DNA of 64,000 nt from Henricia sp. BOLD:AAB3569 (taxonomy: Eukaryota; Echinodermata; Asteroidea; Spinulosida; Echinasteridae). The stretch spans positions 372,001 to 436,000 of the forward strand of contig JBBELK010000451.1 in NCBI GenBank assembly GCA_037783545.1, given 5' to 3'. A program made the position numbers and the translations under genes. This document shows, piece by piece, positions 21,201 through 33,200 of this stretch (positions within the stretch are counted from its first letter, which is position 1; each line of letters starts with the position of its first letter). The notes beneath the pieces are model-generated. The model was not told the origin of the DNA, searched no databases, and saw only the letters and a program-made list of their open reading frames with translations.

Positions 21201-24200
21201 AATTTGAGACGTGACAAATTGAGAAACAACTGCACTACCGTTATTCGAGACCACCAGTTGGCTTCATAGCTCAATTGGTAGGGCGTCTGCTCATTAAGCA
21301 GAAGGTCCGTGGTTCGAATCCCGGTGGAGCCAAGTTGTTTTTTACTGCATCCAGATTTCCCAAACTCTTATGGACATTTGTCAAAATTTTAGACAACTTC
21401 AAAAATGAGTGACCAACCTTTTTGCTTCCACCTTCAAATTGGAGATTGCAAATTTCCTGTTTTCTTCCCATGGATAGTATTTTGGGGAGTTATTTTATAT
21501 GATTCTTAGGTCAAAACAAAATCTATTTTCTGGAAAAATCTGAACACGCTCCTCTAATTACAAAAAAAAGAAAAGAAATAATTCAAACTCTTACCCTAAC
21601 TAAAGCCGAGTCACCGAGTTTGGCGCCTGCATCAGTCGCTGTTACTGTCAGGTCAAAATAACCCCCAGGCGCGACATCATTTAGTAGTTTTCGGGTTCGA
21701 ATGCAACCCGTGGTTTCCTCTATGTAGAAGATGTCGTTTTTAGATGGCGTGCGCTTGTCGCCAATGACAAACGAAGATGATTGGATGGCGTAGGTGATCA
21801 CGCTTCCTCCGCCGATAATGTCTAAGTCGGTCGCTTTAATGCAGGTAACATCAGTGTTAATTGGAGAGTCCAACAGTATACCTGAGTGGAAATGTTTCAA
21901 CAAGTTTAAAGATAGTATACATGATTGGTAAACTGTTACGAATAGTTTTATCCCCCTGTGTGATTGAAGATATGCATGATTAAAACCAACCTGAGCAAAA
22001 ACCGTCTGACTTTTGAGAAAACGGTCAAAAAAGGGTTTGCAGTCATTTCGCCCCAAAACTACTTCGCCCTGAACCACGGCCTGTGCACGAAGTGGTTTTG
22101 GGGCAAAGTAGCATTTGGGCGATTCAGGGATGTGATTCGTTCCAGTTTTTCCCGGAATAATCTTTGTCACAAACAAATGAGACAAAAGAAAGTTCTGGGA
22201 ATAACCGGAACAATCACATCCCTGTTTACTGCTTGCTATAAATATCATGTACTTCTAATACCTGCTGTATAGAGCACGGTAGAAAAACGTGGCCCGTTGT
22301 CGTTTATGTCAGTCAACCGAATTTCCACTTCTTTAAGCGACATATCCTTTGTGATATCGTAAACCCCTCCCGACGGAACGTAACTAGCATTATTGGTTGC
22401 TTTGACGATAAGGCGGTGTATGGCAATAGTTTCTCGGTCGAGATCCCCCCGGACAATTATTTTGCCTGTTGTTATGTTGATGGAAAACAGGCCTCTATCG
22501 TTGCCACCTGTACGAACAAATAAATAAAATCGAAATTAGACTTTTGTATGACAGGGTTGTAACGAGTCTCCCTCTGCTCGAGTCTCAAGTCAAGTCAAGT
22601 CAAACTGCCTTCGAATCCCAAGTCAAGTCAAACTGCCTTCGAGTCACAAGTCAAGTCAAACTGCCTTCGAATCCCAAGTCAAGTCAAACTGCCTTCGAGT
22701 CCCAAGCCAAGTCAAACTGCCTTCGAGTCCCAAGTCAAGTCAAACTGCCTTCGAGTCCCAAGTCAAGTCAAACTGCCTTCGAGTCCCAAGTCAAGTCAAA
22801 CTGCCTTCGAATCCCAAGTCAAGTCAAACTGCCTTCGAGTCCCAAGTCAAGTCAAACTGCCTTCGAGTCCCAAGTCAAGTCAAACTGCCTTCGAGTCCCA
22901 AGTCAAGTCAAACTGCCTTCGAGTCCCAAGTCAAGTCAAACTGCCTTCGAGTCCCAAGTCAAGTCAAACTGCCTTCGAGTCCCAAGTCAAGTCAAACTGC
23001 CTTCGAGTCCCAAGTCAAGTCAAACTGCCTTGAGTCACAAGTCAAGTCAAGTCAAGTCAAACTGCCTTGAGTCACAAGTCAAGTCAAGTCAAGTCAAGTC
23101 AAGTCAAGTCAAGTCAAGTCAAACTGCCTTGAGTCCCAAGCCAAGTCAAACTGCCTTCGAGTCCCAAGTCAAGTCAAACTGCCTTCGAGTCCCAAGTCAA
23201 GTCAAACTGCCTTCGAGTCCCAAGTCAAGTCAAACTGCCTTCGAGTCCCAAGTCAAGTCAAACTGCCTTCGAGTCCCAAGTCAAGTCAAACTGCCTTCGA
23301 GTCCCAAGTCAAGTCAAACTGCCTTCGAATCCCAAGTCAAGTCAAACTGCCTTCGAGTCCCAAGTCAAGTCAAACTGCCTTCGAGTCCCAAGTCAAGTCA
23401 AACTGCCTTCGAGTCCCAAGTCAAGTCAAACTGCCTTCGAGTCCCAAGTCAAGTCAAACTGCCTTGAGTCACAAGTCAAGTCAAGTCAAACTGCCTTGAG
23501 TCACAAGTCAAGTCAAGTCAAGTCAAGTCAAGTCAAGTCAAGTCAAGTTGCCTTGAGTCACAAGTCAAGTCAAGTCAAGTCAAGTCAAACTGCCTTCGAG
23601 TCCCAAGTCAAGTCAAACTGCCTTCGAGTCCCAAGTCAAGTCAAACTGCCTTCGAGTCCCAAGTCAAGTCAGTTGACACCAATACCAAGTCAAGTCAGGC
23701 ATATTCAAGTTCAAGTCAAACAGTAAATTTGTTCAAACGTCCATTCATGTCGGGTACTTTCGTTGCTCTGGCCACAGAAATACAATTCGGACCTCAAAAT
23801 GACAAAAAAAATTGATAAAATTTCCATTTTATTTTTGGCCGACTTGAGTAAAACAAAATCTGAGTCAAGTAACGTCATTTGAGGTTTCATTTTTAGCAAA
23901 GACAAATTGGTTGCAAACAAATTTAGCTTCAACATTTCATGAATACTTTTTGTGTGTGGTACCCACCAACAATATAGTAGTAAATGACGTTATTTGGGGA
24001 AATGTCTCGATCCAACGCTGTAGTGACAAAGCCAGTGGATGTGTTAACTTTAGAATGCTCCGTCACGTTGAGTATCTGTTGGATAGCCACGTTGTTGTCC
24101 TGTTTGATAAGAAAAGATAATTTATGAATAGTTGGCACCTCCCAAAAATTTATTTACTTGTTTTCTCGGTTAACTTTTAAAAAGGTCGCACTAAAAATCA

Positions 24201-27200
24201 CAAAATAAAAAATAATAAAAAAAATAAAAAAAATAAAAACTTTCCACCGGTTAACTTGCGCATGCCCAGTTATTAGCTCATCAGTGTTGTAGACGAGTTC
24301 ACCACAAGTCTATCACTAGTCCCTGGGTCTTAATTCAAGTCACAAGCTATTCAAATGAACTCCGACAAAGGCATTATTTTATACGGACTTGTGATTTTAT
24401 CGGCTCTGGACTTGTGATAGACTCGACCACAACCCTGGCTCATATACACGGAGTACCATGGCCAAGCAGCTTGGTGCATAGACTGTGTCTAATTCTCAGT
24501 CATGGGTTCAATTCCATGGTGCGTGTGCCCATGGGCAAGGTACTTTGCCACAAGTTGCGTCTCTTCACCCAGGAGTAAATGGGTACCTGCAAGGGTTGCA
24601 GCCTTTGAGCGCTTGTGTCAGGCTGCTGGGGCTGCGTCTCCCTAGGGAGTTGGGCCCAGTGACCAGTGCAATGATATTGTAAAGCGCTACGAGTATCCTC
24701 CATGGTGCGTGTGCCCTTGGGCAAGGCACTTTGCCATAAGTTGCCTCTCTTCACCCAGGAGTAAATGGGTACCTGCAAGGGTTGTAGCCCTTGTCAGGCT
24801 GCCAGGACTGCATACAACCCAGGGAGTTGTGCCCAATGACCAGGGTAATAATATTGTAAAGCGTCATGAGTATCTTGAAGGATAGATAATGTGCACTACT
24901 TTAAATTATTATTCTTATTCATGGCTTTGCAGCTAACTTACCACTCTCTGAAAGTACGGTTCGTTGTCGTCCTTGTCCAAAATGACCACGGTTACTTCTA
25001 AGGGTGTTTGAAGGGGCTTAGGGGTGCCTCCGTCGGTAGCTAGAAGTACCAGCTGATAACAAGACCACAAAACGAAAAATCCTTGAAAAAAGATTGTAGT
25101 ATTGGAAAATGGATTTCGTTCTAACCTAACAATTTTATAAAATACCTCCCCAAAATGCTATCCATGGGAAGAAAAAAGGAAATTAGCAATCTCCAATTTG
25201 GATGTGGAAGCAAAAAGGTTGGTGTGATCACTGCACTGCTTTATGGAACAAATTTATTTAGTTTACAAAACACTGGTATTTTTTTTAACGATATCCTTGA
25301 AAACATTGAAAACATTGAGATTTCAGAATGGCATTGCGAAAAATATGAAACAAAATGATATGGTATCAAAATCTCAACACCCATGCGGAAAATGGGGGTT
25401 CAAAAATGTGATCTGGACACGTTCATTTAACCACTTGAATGCTTTTTGGTTTTTTTAACGATGATAAATTTTCTCCAAACAACTCACATTGTAGCGTTCT
25501 TGTTTTTCTCTATCCGCAGTAAAGTTAGCATAGAGGTAGACATCGGTACCGTTCAGTTGGTAATAGAACAGCTTTGCCAATTCCTCGTTGAGAAAGCCGT
25601 ATGCGACTTGGCCGTTGGTTCCGGAATCTATGTCGGTCGCTAAGACCATGGCGATAAGGTATCCTGCTGGTTCATTCTGAAATGTGATTAAAGGTCATTT
25701 GAAATGACACAAAGTTACTTTAAAGACAGATTAAATGATTGGAAAACTTTTAAAAACAGGAACAGCAGCATTACATAACTAAAGAATAATGTTGATAAAC
25801 TGCAGTAATACTAAAGAAATCCATGCATGTTTTTGTGTTGAATGAATGGTAAAAAAATTGTCTGCATTTTTTTAAAAAGCACCTTTAGTTTCTCCCACAA
25901 ATGTACCATTTTACACGGGAAAAATATCATGTGGTGTTGGTATTAACTCTTTCAATCAGGTTTTTCTTGTCAAATTATAAAGTAAAATTGTTAGTAACTG
26001 CAAATGTTTTGGGGCTTTAAAGAAGCAGGACCAGATTTTTCAAAAAAACAGCCTGTGATCACACTCCAAGGCCGGTCGTTTTGTTGTTCAAAAGGTGATA
26101 TGACATCCCTGTATTACTGGCCCTTTACTCTGTGTGTTCTAAGATAACTGTCGACCCTGAAACATGAATGCCTTTGAGTTTTCTCCAATGAATCTGTGCT
26201 TTCCGTTGAAAGTCCCATTGCTTTGTGCGTAGTGTGTCGCCATTTTGACGATAGCGTGTGAGCCATAGCAACAATATCCACGGGGGCGGGGCTAACTAGG
26301 CAAACTCGGAACTATGCATTGGTCAATGGCGTTATTTGATTGACAGGCCGGAAGGGTCTATTCTGTATCGGGCAAAACCCAGACGGGATTCGAACCAAGG
26401 CCACAGAGGTGAAAGGCGAGGAAAGCACCGCTACGCTAACCTGATTTATGTAAATTTGTTTACTAACCTCGGGTATATACAGCACTTCACCGCGAGTCGG
26501 TGTAACAAACTGCGGCGGATTGTCGTTATAATCGCCCACCACAGCGTTCAAGGTGATGTTACTGTACAGGGCAGGGTTGCCATTATCCCTAGCTTCTACG
26601 ATGAGAGTAAAGGTGTACGTAGGGACCATGAGGGACTGGATTTGATGGGCTAGGATAATGGCTCCTGTCTGTGGGTCGATGCTGAACGTGTCTGCAGAAA
26701 GAAATAAAATGATGTCGAGATTACTCAATTGTTAAAGATAGTACACATGATTGGTAAACTGTTACATATAGTTTTATCCCCCTGTGTGATTGAAGAAATG
26801 CATGATTAAAACCAACCCGAGCAAAAACTAGCTCCATACTTCGTCTAACTTTTGAGAACCATTTTGCCCTGAACCATTTCGCCCTGAACCACGGCCTGTG
26901 CACGAAGTGGTTTTGGGGCGAAGTGGCATTTTGGTGATGTAGTGTTTGGAGGAAGTAATTTGGGGCAAAATGGCACTCGGGCCAAAGTGGTTTTGGGCGA
27001 AATGGCACTCGGGCGAAGTGGTTTTGGGGCGAATTAAATTTTCGTCTCACGAGACGAAAACTAATTGTTTTACTCATTTCTCAAAGACTATAGCACTTCA
27101 GACAAAACCATTTCAGGGAGTTTTCTGCGGTCATCATGTTTATATTGTGTAAGTGAGGCGTAAATCTGTGAACATTTCTGATTTTCGAGATTACCAATGA

Positions 27201-30200
27201 TGTATACTGCCTTTAAATACTACTTTCAATCCTGAATAACTTTGTTAATTGCCAATGGACATGCTCTTAGCCAATCGGAATGCATAAACTAAGGTTTTTA
27301 TGAACAGCTCTTTATGAACGTTCTCGTCAGTCACAGAAAAAATGAGAGTAAATCAGCCAACTTACTTTCTATGTTTCCTGCGACGATGGAATACGTGATT
27401 CTGGCATTTTCTCCGATGTCGATATCCCGAGCCGATGGTTGGTAGATTGGGAAATCCACCTCCGAATTTTCAGGAAAACTACGGGTGATGTTAATTTCAC
27501 CGCTGAAAACTGGCGTGTTGTCGTTAAGGTCTAAGATGGTTATGGAAACCTGAGTAGGATGAGAGATTAATGATAAGCCTTTGTGGAATTTCAACACACA
27601 TGTTTATGACTAAGGATTTGAAGGGGAACAATGTCATATTTCAATAAGAATGATCACCAAAACCGTAGAGGAAAATGGCGAATTTAAAGAAAATTTTCTG
27701 GTGTCATTTTATTCTGCAAATTTAAAAAATAATTTCCATCCAAACAGGAGCCAAAGTGTGACATTTTGATGCATTTGTAAAAATGGCTTTTAGAGGTTCC
27801 AGAGTAACCCAAAAACATGCAACCAATGACAGTTTATTAATTATATTATGGGTGGGATTTTTGGGGTGTACAATATTTTTTTTAATCCTGTGAAATTTTG
27901 AGTATTTAAATATATTTTTTAAATTATTTACTTGTTTACTACGGAATTTCTTTGAGGTCTGTGACGTAATTAATTGAAGGCCAATGTTTGTTTATGTGTA
28001 CTGGCGAGATGCTGGCAGCGGTTTTGTGGCCGGAAGTAGACATTTCTAGAGCCGCTGTAAGTGCGCGCCGCAGTGAAAGAGTTAAGAATGCACTATTTTG
28101 CTCTTAATATCAGTGTTACGTTTGGCTATAAAAATGTCATCCTAAAATGAGAGTGAGTGAGTGAGTGAGTGAGTGAGTTTGGAGTTTAACGCCATGCCGG
28201 CATCAGAGGCCATATTCATGGCGGGATTAAGTTAATATATAAAATACTTGGTATTAATTAAAGATAATTAAATAATTGTTAATAATTAAATAATTAGGAT
28301 CAGTTATATGGATAACAAATGATATGTTTTAATATAATTGAACTAACATTATATATATATATAAGTATTACATGGATTCTGGACAGTTTTCCAAGGAAGC
28401 CCCTAGGAGGTCGGTTATAGAGGATCCCCCAGACACACGGTACCGTGTCTAAATGGTCCCGCAAGGCCGGCCGTTTCCCTTGCAGTTTAAGGGCCCGGGC
28501 CCCGCCGGTATTTTTACAGGTCCGCTAACCTCCGGGTGATGAAGGGACAATGGTACCGAGTGTCTGGTCAATCCTCCACACCCCGTCCCCCAGGACAAAT
28601 AGGGGTCCTTGTTTCACCGTCCAGTGTGTAATGTGAGTTTTATTTCAGGGAGATCAACCATGGGGCAGGGTAACACCTTGTCTCGCCGAGGCGAGCAAAC
28701 CTCAGGATGAGTCCCTAATTATAGTGTTGTCCTAAGAATTTCTGAAGAAGACTGTTACTTATATGTAGGTATACATATTGTTGAAAAGTATGAATCCTTG
28801 TGATTTTATTTTGAGAAACTCATCTCTAAGGTAGGTCTACACCTTGTCTCACCGGGGTGAGCTAACCTTAGAGTGAGTTCTAAACCAGTATGTGAAAATG
28901 TTTGAGTTTGTCATGTGAAACTCATCTCAGGGGTAGGACAACGCCTTGTCTCACCAGGGTGAGCAAACCCCCAGAATGAGTCCCAAAATACAATAAGAGA
29001 AATTCGATGAGTTTATAAAATGTGATATAGCTCAGATGATTTGAGAAATGAGATTATGGTTTCAGGGGGTATATTAAATAAATCTTTCAATGTAGTAGCA
29101 TGGAAGAACCGTTGTCTGATTTCAGCTAATTCAACACATTCAATGATGAGGTGATGTATAGTCAAAGGGCTATCACACGGGATACATTGTGGGTTAGGTT
29201 CTGCTTTAAGAAGGAAAGAGTGTGTTAATATTGAGTGGCCTATCCGGCATCTAGTCAGGACAACCTGATCTTGTCGAGACAGATTTCTATATGGTTGCCA
29301 TAAGCCAAGGTGAGGTTGGATGGAAAAAAGTTTGTTTGATGTAAAGGTTGCCCAAGAGTCTTTCCATAACTGTTTGGTGTATGAATGGATAGAGTTCCTC
29401 AGGTCTGTATAAGGGATGGTACAAGGATAAACTGGTGAATCCAACGCATGTTTAGCTAGAGCATCTACTTGATCATTTCCTGCTATGCCGACATGACTTG
29501 GAATCCAGCAGAAAATGATGTCAAAATGTTTCTTGTGTAATTGGGTTAGTTTATTTAAGACTTTTATTAAATAGGGATGATTTATATTGCATCCACTTAT
29601 AGCCTGTAGGCATGATAAAGAATCACTAAAGATAATGAACTTCCTTTTCTTAGAGGAATCAATCATATCTAGTGCTAGCAGGATTGCCTTAATTTCAGCT
29701 GTATAGATTGAAGCTTGATTTGGGAGACGAATACTTCTTGAATAATGATAATAGGTAGCTGCTGACGCAACCTTTTCTTCATCTTTGGAGCCATCTGTGT
29801 AGATGCAAATATGGTTGGGAAACCTAACTTTAAATTCTAGATGATCATTTTGGAATACTGATACATCAGTATCTGATTTTTTGTATTTTGTCATATGTAG
29901 AAAGACTTGAGGTTTGTGAATTTCCCAGTGTGGTATCACTGGAATCTCGGTTTGTGCTATGTTTTGAAAGTCAAGTTTAGCTGCTTGTATGTGTGACTGT
30001 AGACGTAGGCCAAGTGGTTTAATTGTTTTGGGTTTGGCAGCATATATATGTTGAAATTTAGGATAAAAAACACATTGATATGCTGGGTTAGATGGATTAG
30101 CTGCTAATTTAGTGATGTATTGTAGAGATAGTTTAATGCGCCTATTTTCAAGAGGCGGTTCATCAGCTGTAACATAAAGGCTCTCCACTGGTGATGTTCT

Positions 30201-33200
30201 AAATGCACCAAAGGAGAGCCGTAGGCCTTGATGGTGAACAGTGTTGAGTTGTTTAAGATAAGATTTGGGGGCAGAACCGTAAATTATGCATCCATAGTCT
30301 AATTTAGATCGGATAAGTGATCTATATAATTGTAACAGAACTGAACATTCAGCTCCCCAGTTTTTGTTAGCTACAGCTTTGATAATGTCCATAGCTTTCA
30401 GACATTTAATTTTGAGAGCTTTGATATGAGATAAAAAGTTAAGTTTAGAATCAAAGATTATTCCTAAAAATTTGGTTTCATTAACCACTTTAATTTTGTC
30501 GCCTTCGAGATATAGCTCAGGGTCAAAGTGTGCATTTCTGAGTCGGCAGAAATGCATACAAACAGTTTTAGGTTTTGAGAATTTAAAACCATTTTCAGTA
30601 GACCATTTCTGTAGTTTGTTAAGAGTCAACTGGAGTTGACGTTCAATATTTTGCATACGGCTACCTCTATAGCAAATCAGGAAATCATCTACATACAGCG
30701 AAGGAGAGACTCCATTCTGGACTGTTTTAACAATGTTATTAATTTTGATACTAAATAAGGAAACGGAAAGGATACTCCCTTGGGGTACACCCATTTCTTG
30801 TTCGTGTGAGGCAGATAGGGTGGTCCCTACCTTAACTTTAAAATATCTGTCAATTAAAAAATTTGCAATAAAAATGGGAAGTTTACCTCTGAATCCCATT
30901 TCATGAAGGTCTTTCATTATGCCATACTTCCATGTAGTATCATATGCTTTTTCTAAGTCAAAGAATATTGCAACAGCATGCTCTTTTTTGATAAAAGCAT
31001 CTCGGACGAAGGATTCTAGTCTTACTAAGTGGTCTGTAGTACTTCGGCCTTTCCGAAAGCCACATTGGTAGTTATTTATAAGGCCATTTGCTTCAAGCAA
31101 CCAGACAAGTCTGTCGTTGACCATTCTTTCCATGGTTTTACATAAACATGAAGTGAGTGCTATTGGTCGGTAGTTGGAAGGGTTTGTGTGATCTTTACCT
31201 GGTTTTGGTATAGGAATGACGGTAGCATTCTTCCACGATGGTGGAATGTCACCAGTTTCCCATACGATATTAAATATGTCTAATAGAGTTATTACACATT
31301 TCTCAGGTAAGTGTTTTAATAGTTGATAGTGTATTTGATCTGGGCCTGTTGCTGTATCATGGGATTTCCTAATGGCTGTGATTAGTTCTTCGAGTGTAAA
31401 TGGTTGGTTGTAGTTTTCGGTGTTATTAGATGTGAAGTTTAGTCGTTGTTGTTCATTCCGTAATTTGAATTTTTGAAATTCTTTTGAGTAGTTTTCTGTA
31501 GAGGAATTTTGTTCAAATGTTTTTGCTAATTCCTCTGCTATGTCTGTCTTAGTAGTAAGGGTATCATCATCTTTTTTTAGATGTTTAACTCCCGATCTCA
31601 CCTTTCGACCATTCATTTTCTGGACCATATTCCAGACTTTACTCAAAGGAGTACGTGAGGTAAGTTTAGATACATATGTTTTCCAGCTATTTCTTCTTTT
31701 GTGGTTAATAATTTGACGGGCCTTAGCTCTAGTAATTTTAACTTGAGCTAGGTTATCTGGTGTTGGTCTGTGGTTAAATTTCCGTTCAGCTTTTTTACGA
31801 GTTTTCCTGGCATCCTTGCATTCTTGGTCATCCCATGGTATATGTGGTTTAGATGGCCGAGTTGATGTTTTGGGAATAGTTTCGTCGGCTATAGAGATTA
31901 AGATTTTTGTAAAAGTTCTTATGGGGTCAGCTTCATTGTCGAAGTTGATATTATCAGTAGTTAATTTTTCTTCACAGTTCTTAGAAAAAGATTTCCAGTC
32001 TGCTTTGTTGAAGTTCCATTTAGGGGTGTATTCTTCAGTGAGTGATTGGTCATATTCTAAGATTATTGGGAAATGATCGCTTCCACATAGGTCATCCCAA
32101 ACTTCCCATGAAAAGTCTGTTACTAGTTCAGGGTCAGTAAGGGAAAGGTCTATAGATGAGTATGAGCCATTACCGGGGTGCAGGTAGGTATATGATCCAT
32201 CATTCAAAATACACAGTGCTTGATCACCGATGAATTTCTCGAGTAGTCTACCTTTTGTATTATGTGTGTCAGAACCCCAGATAGGATTGTGACCATTAAA
32301 ATCTCCTAGTATTACGTATGGAGTTGGGAGCTGGTAAGCAAGATCATCTAGGTCAGCTTGTTTTAAACTGAGAGGAGGAGGAATATAAACAGAACAAACA
32401 GTAATTGTTTTGTGTAAAGTAACACGGGCTGCAACAGCCTGAAGAGTGGTATTTAAAAGTACAGGGCTATGGAGAACATTTTGTTTAATAAGTAATGAGG
32501 AGCCTCCTTTGGCTCGTTCATTGTCTGGATCATAGGCGTTATACATATGGTAGGATTTAAAGTTAATATTGTCATTTCCTTTTAAGTGGGTCTCTTGAAG
32601 CGCAAACACAGCAGGGTTGTGTGTTTGCGCTAAAACTTTAATTTCATTAAAGTTGGCTTTAAAGCCTCTACAATTCCATTGAACTATTTTACTAGTATTC
32701 ATTTACAATGTTATTAAGTTAGGTTAATAACATATGGAGTTATGTTATTTATTATCAGGTCTAGGGGATCTACTTCTTGTTCTATTCTTTGAGTTTGTAG
32801 ATACTTGTTGAAGTTCTGTATAATAGACTTCCATGTCGTCTTCTGCTTCGTCATTTAAGTTACCGAATTTGTTTTGGAGGTTGATTGGGTTTTTGTCGGC
32901 TTTTTTTGTTCGGTTACTTGAGTCAGGGTTAGCTTTTTTGTTGGAATGTTTTCCTGGTGGTTTTCCTTTTGAGCTATCACTAGTTGATGGTTGATTTGCT
33001 GACTTAGTGGTAGTAGCAGTAGTAGTAGTAGTAGTTGGGTGCTTTTTGACTTGGGCTGTTGAGCTACTACTAGTTGATGGTTGATTTGCCGACTTAGAGG
33101 TAGCAGCAGTAGTAGTAGTAGTAGTAGGGTGCATTTTGGCTTGGGGATCAAATGGATCAGTCTGGCAACTGCAGGATTTGGTTTTGGGTTGGTTCTGACT

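Noticed and set aside
22544-23467. 307-codon open frame on the plus strand
   Set aside because: It is the translation of the 28-bp minisatellite; the peptide is a pure repeat and lies antisense in a CDH23 intron.
22570-23705. CRISPR array
   Set aside because: The units are adjacent tandem copies without unique spacers, in an animal intron.
24485-24778. Open frames over the SINE at 24440-24910
   Set aside because: Both strands are open because of the repeated SINE body; no conserved domain, and it is intronic.
33001-33130. Leucine-rich open frame over the ORF1 repeats of the LINE
   Set aside because: It is an out-of-frame reading of the AGT-rich codons that encode the threonine runs of ORF1.
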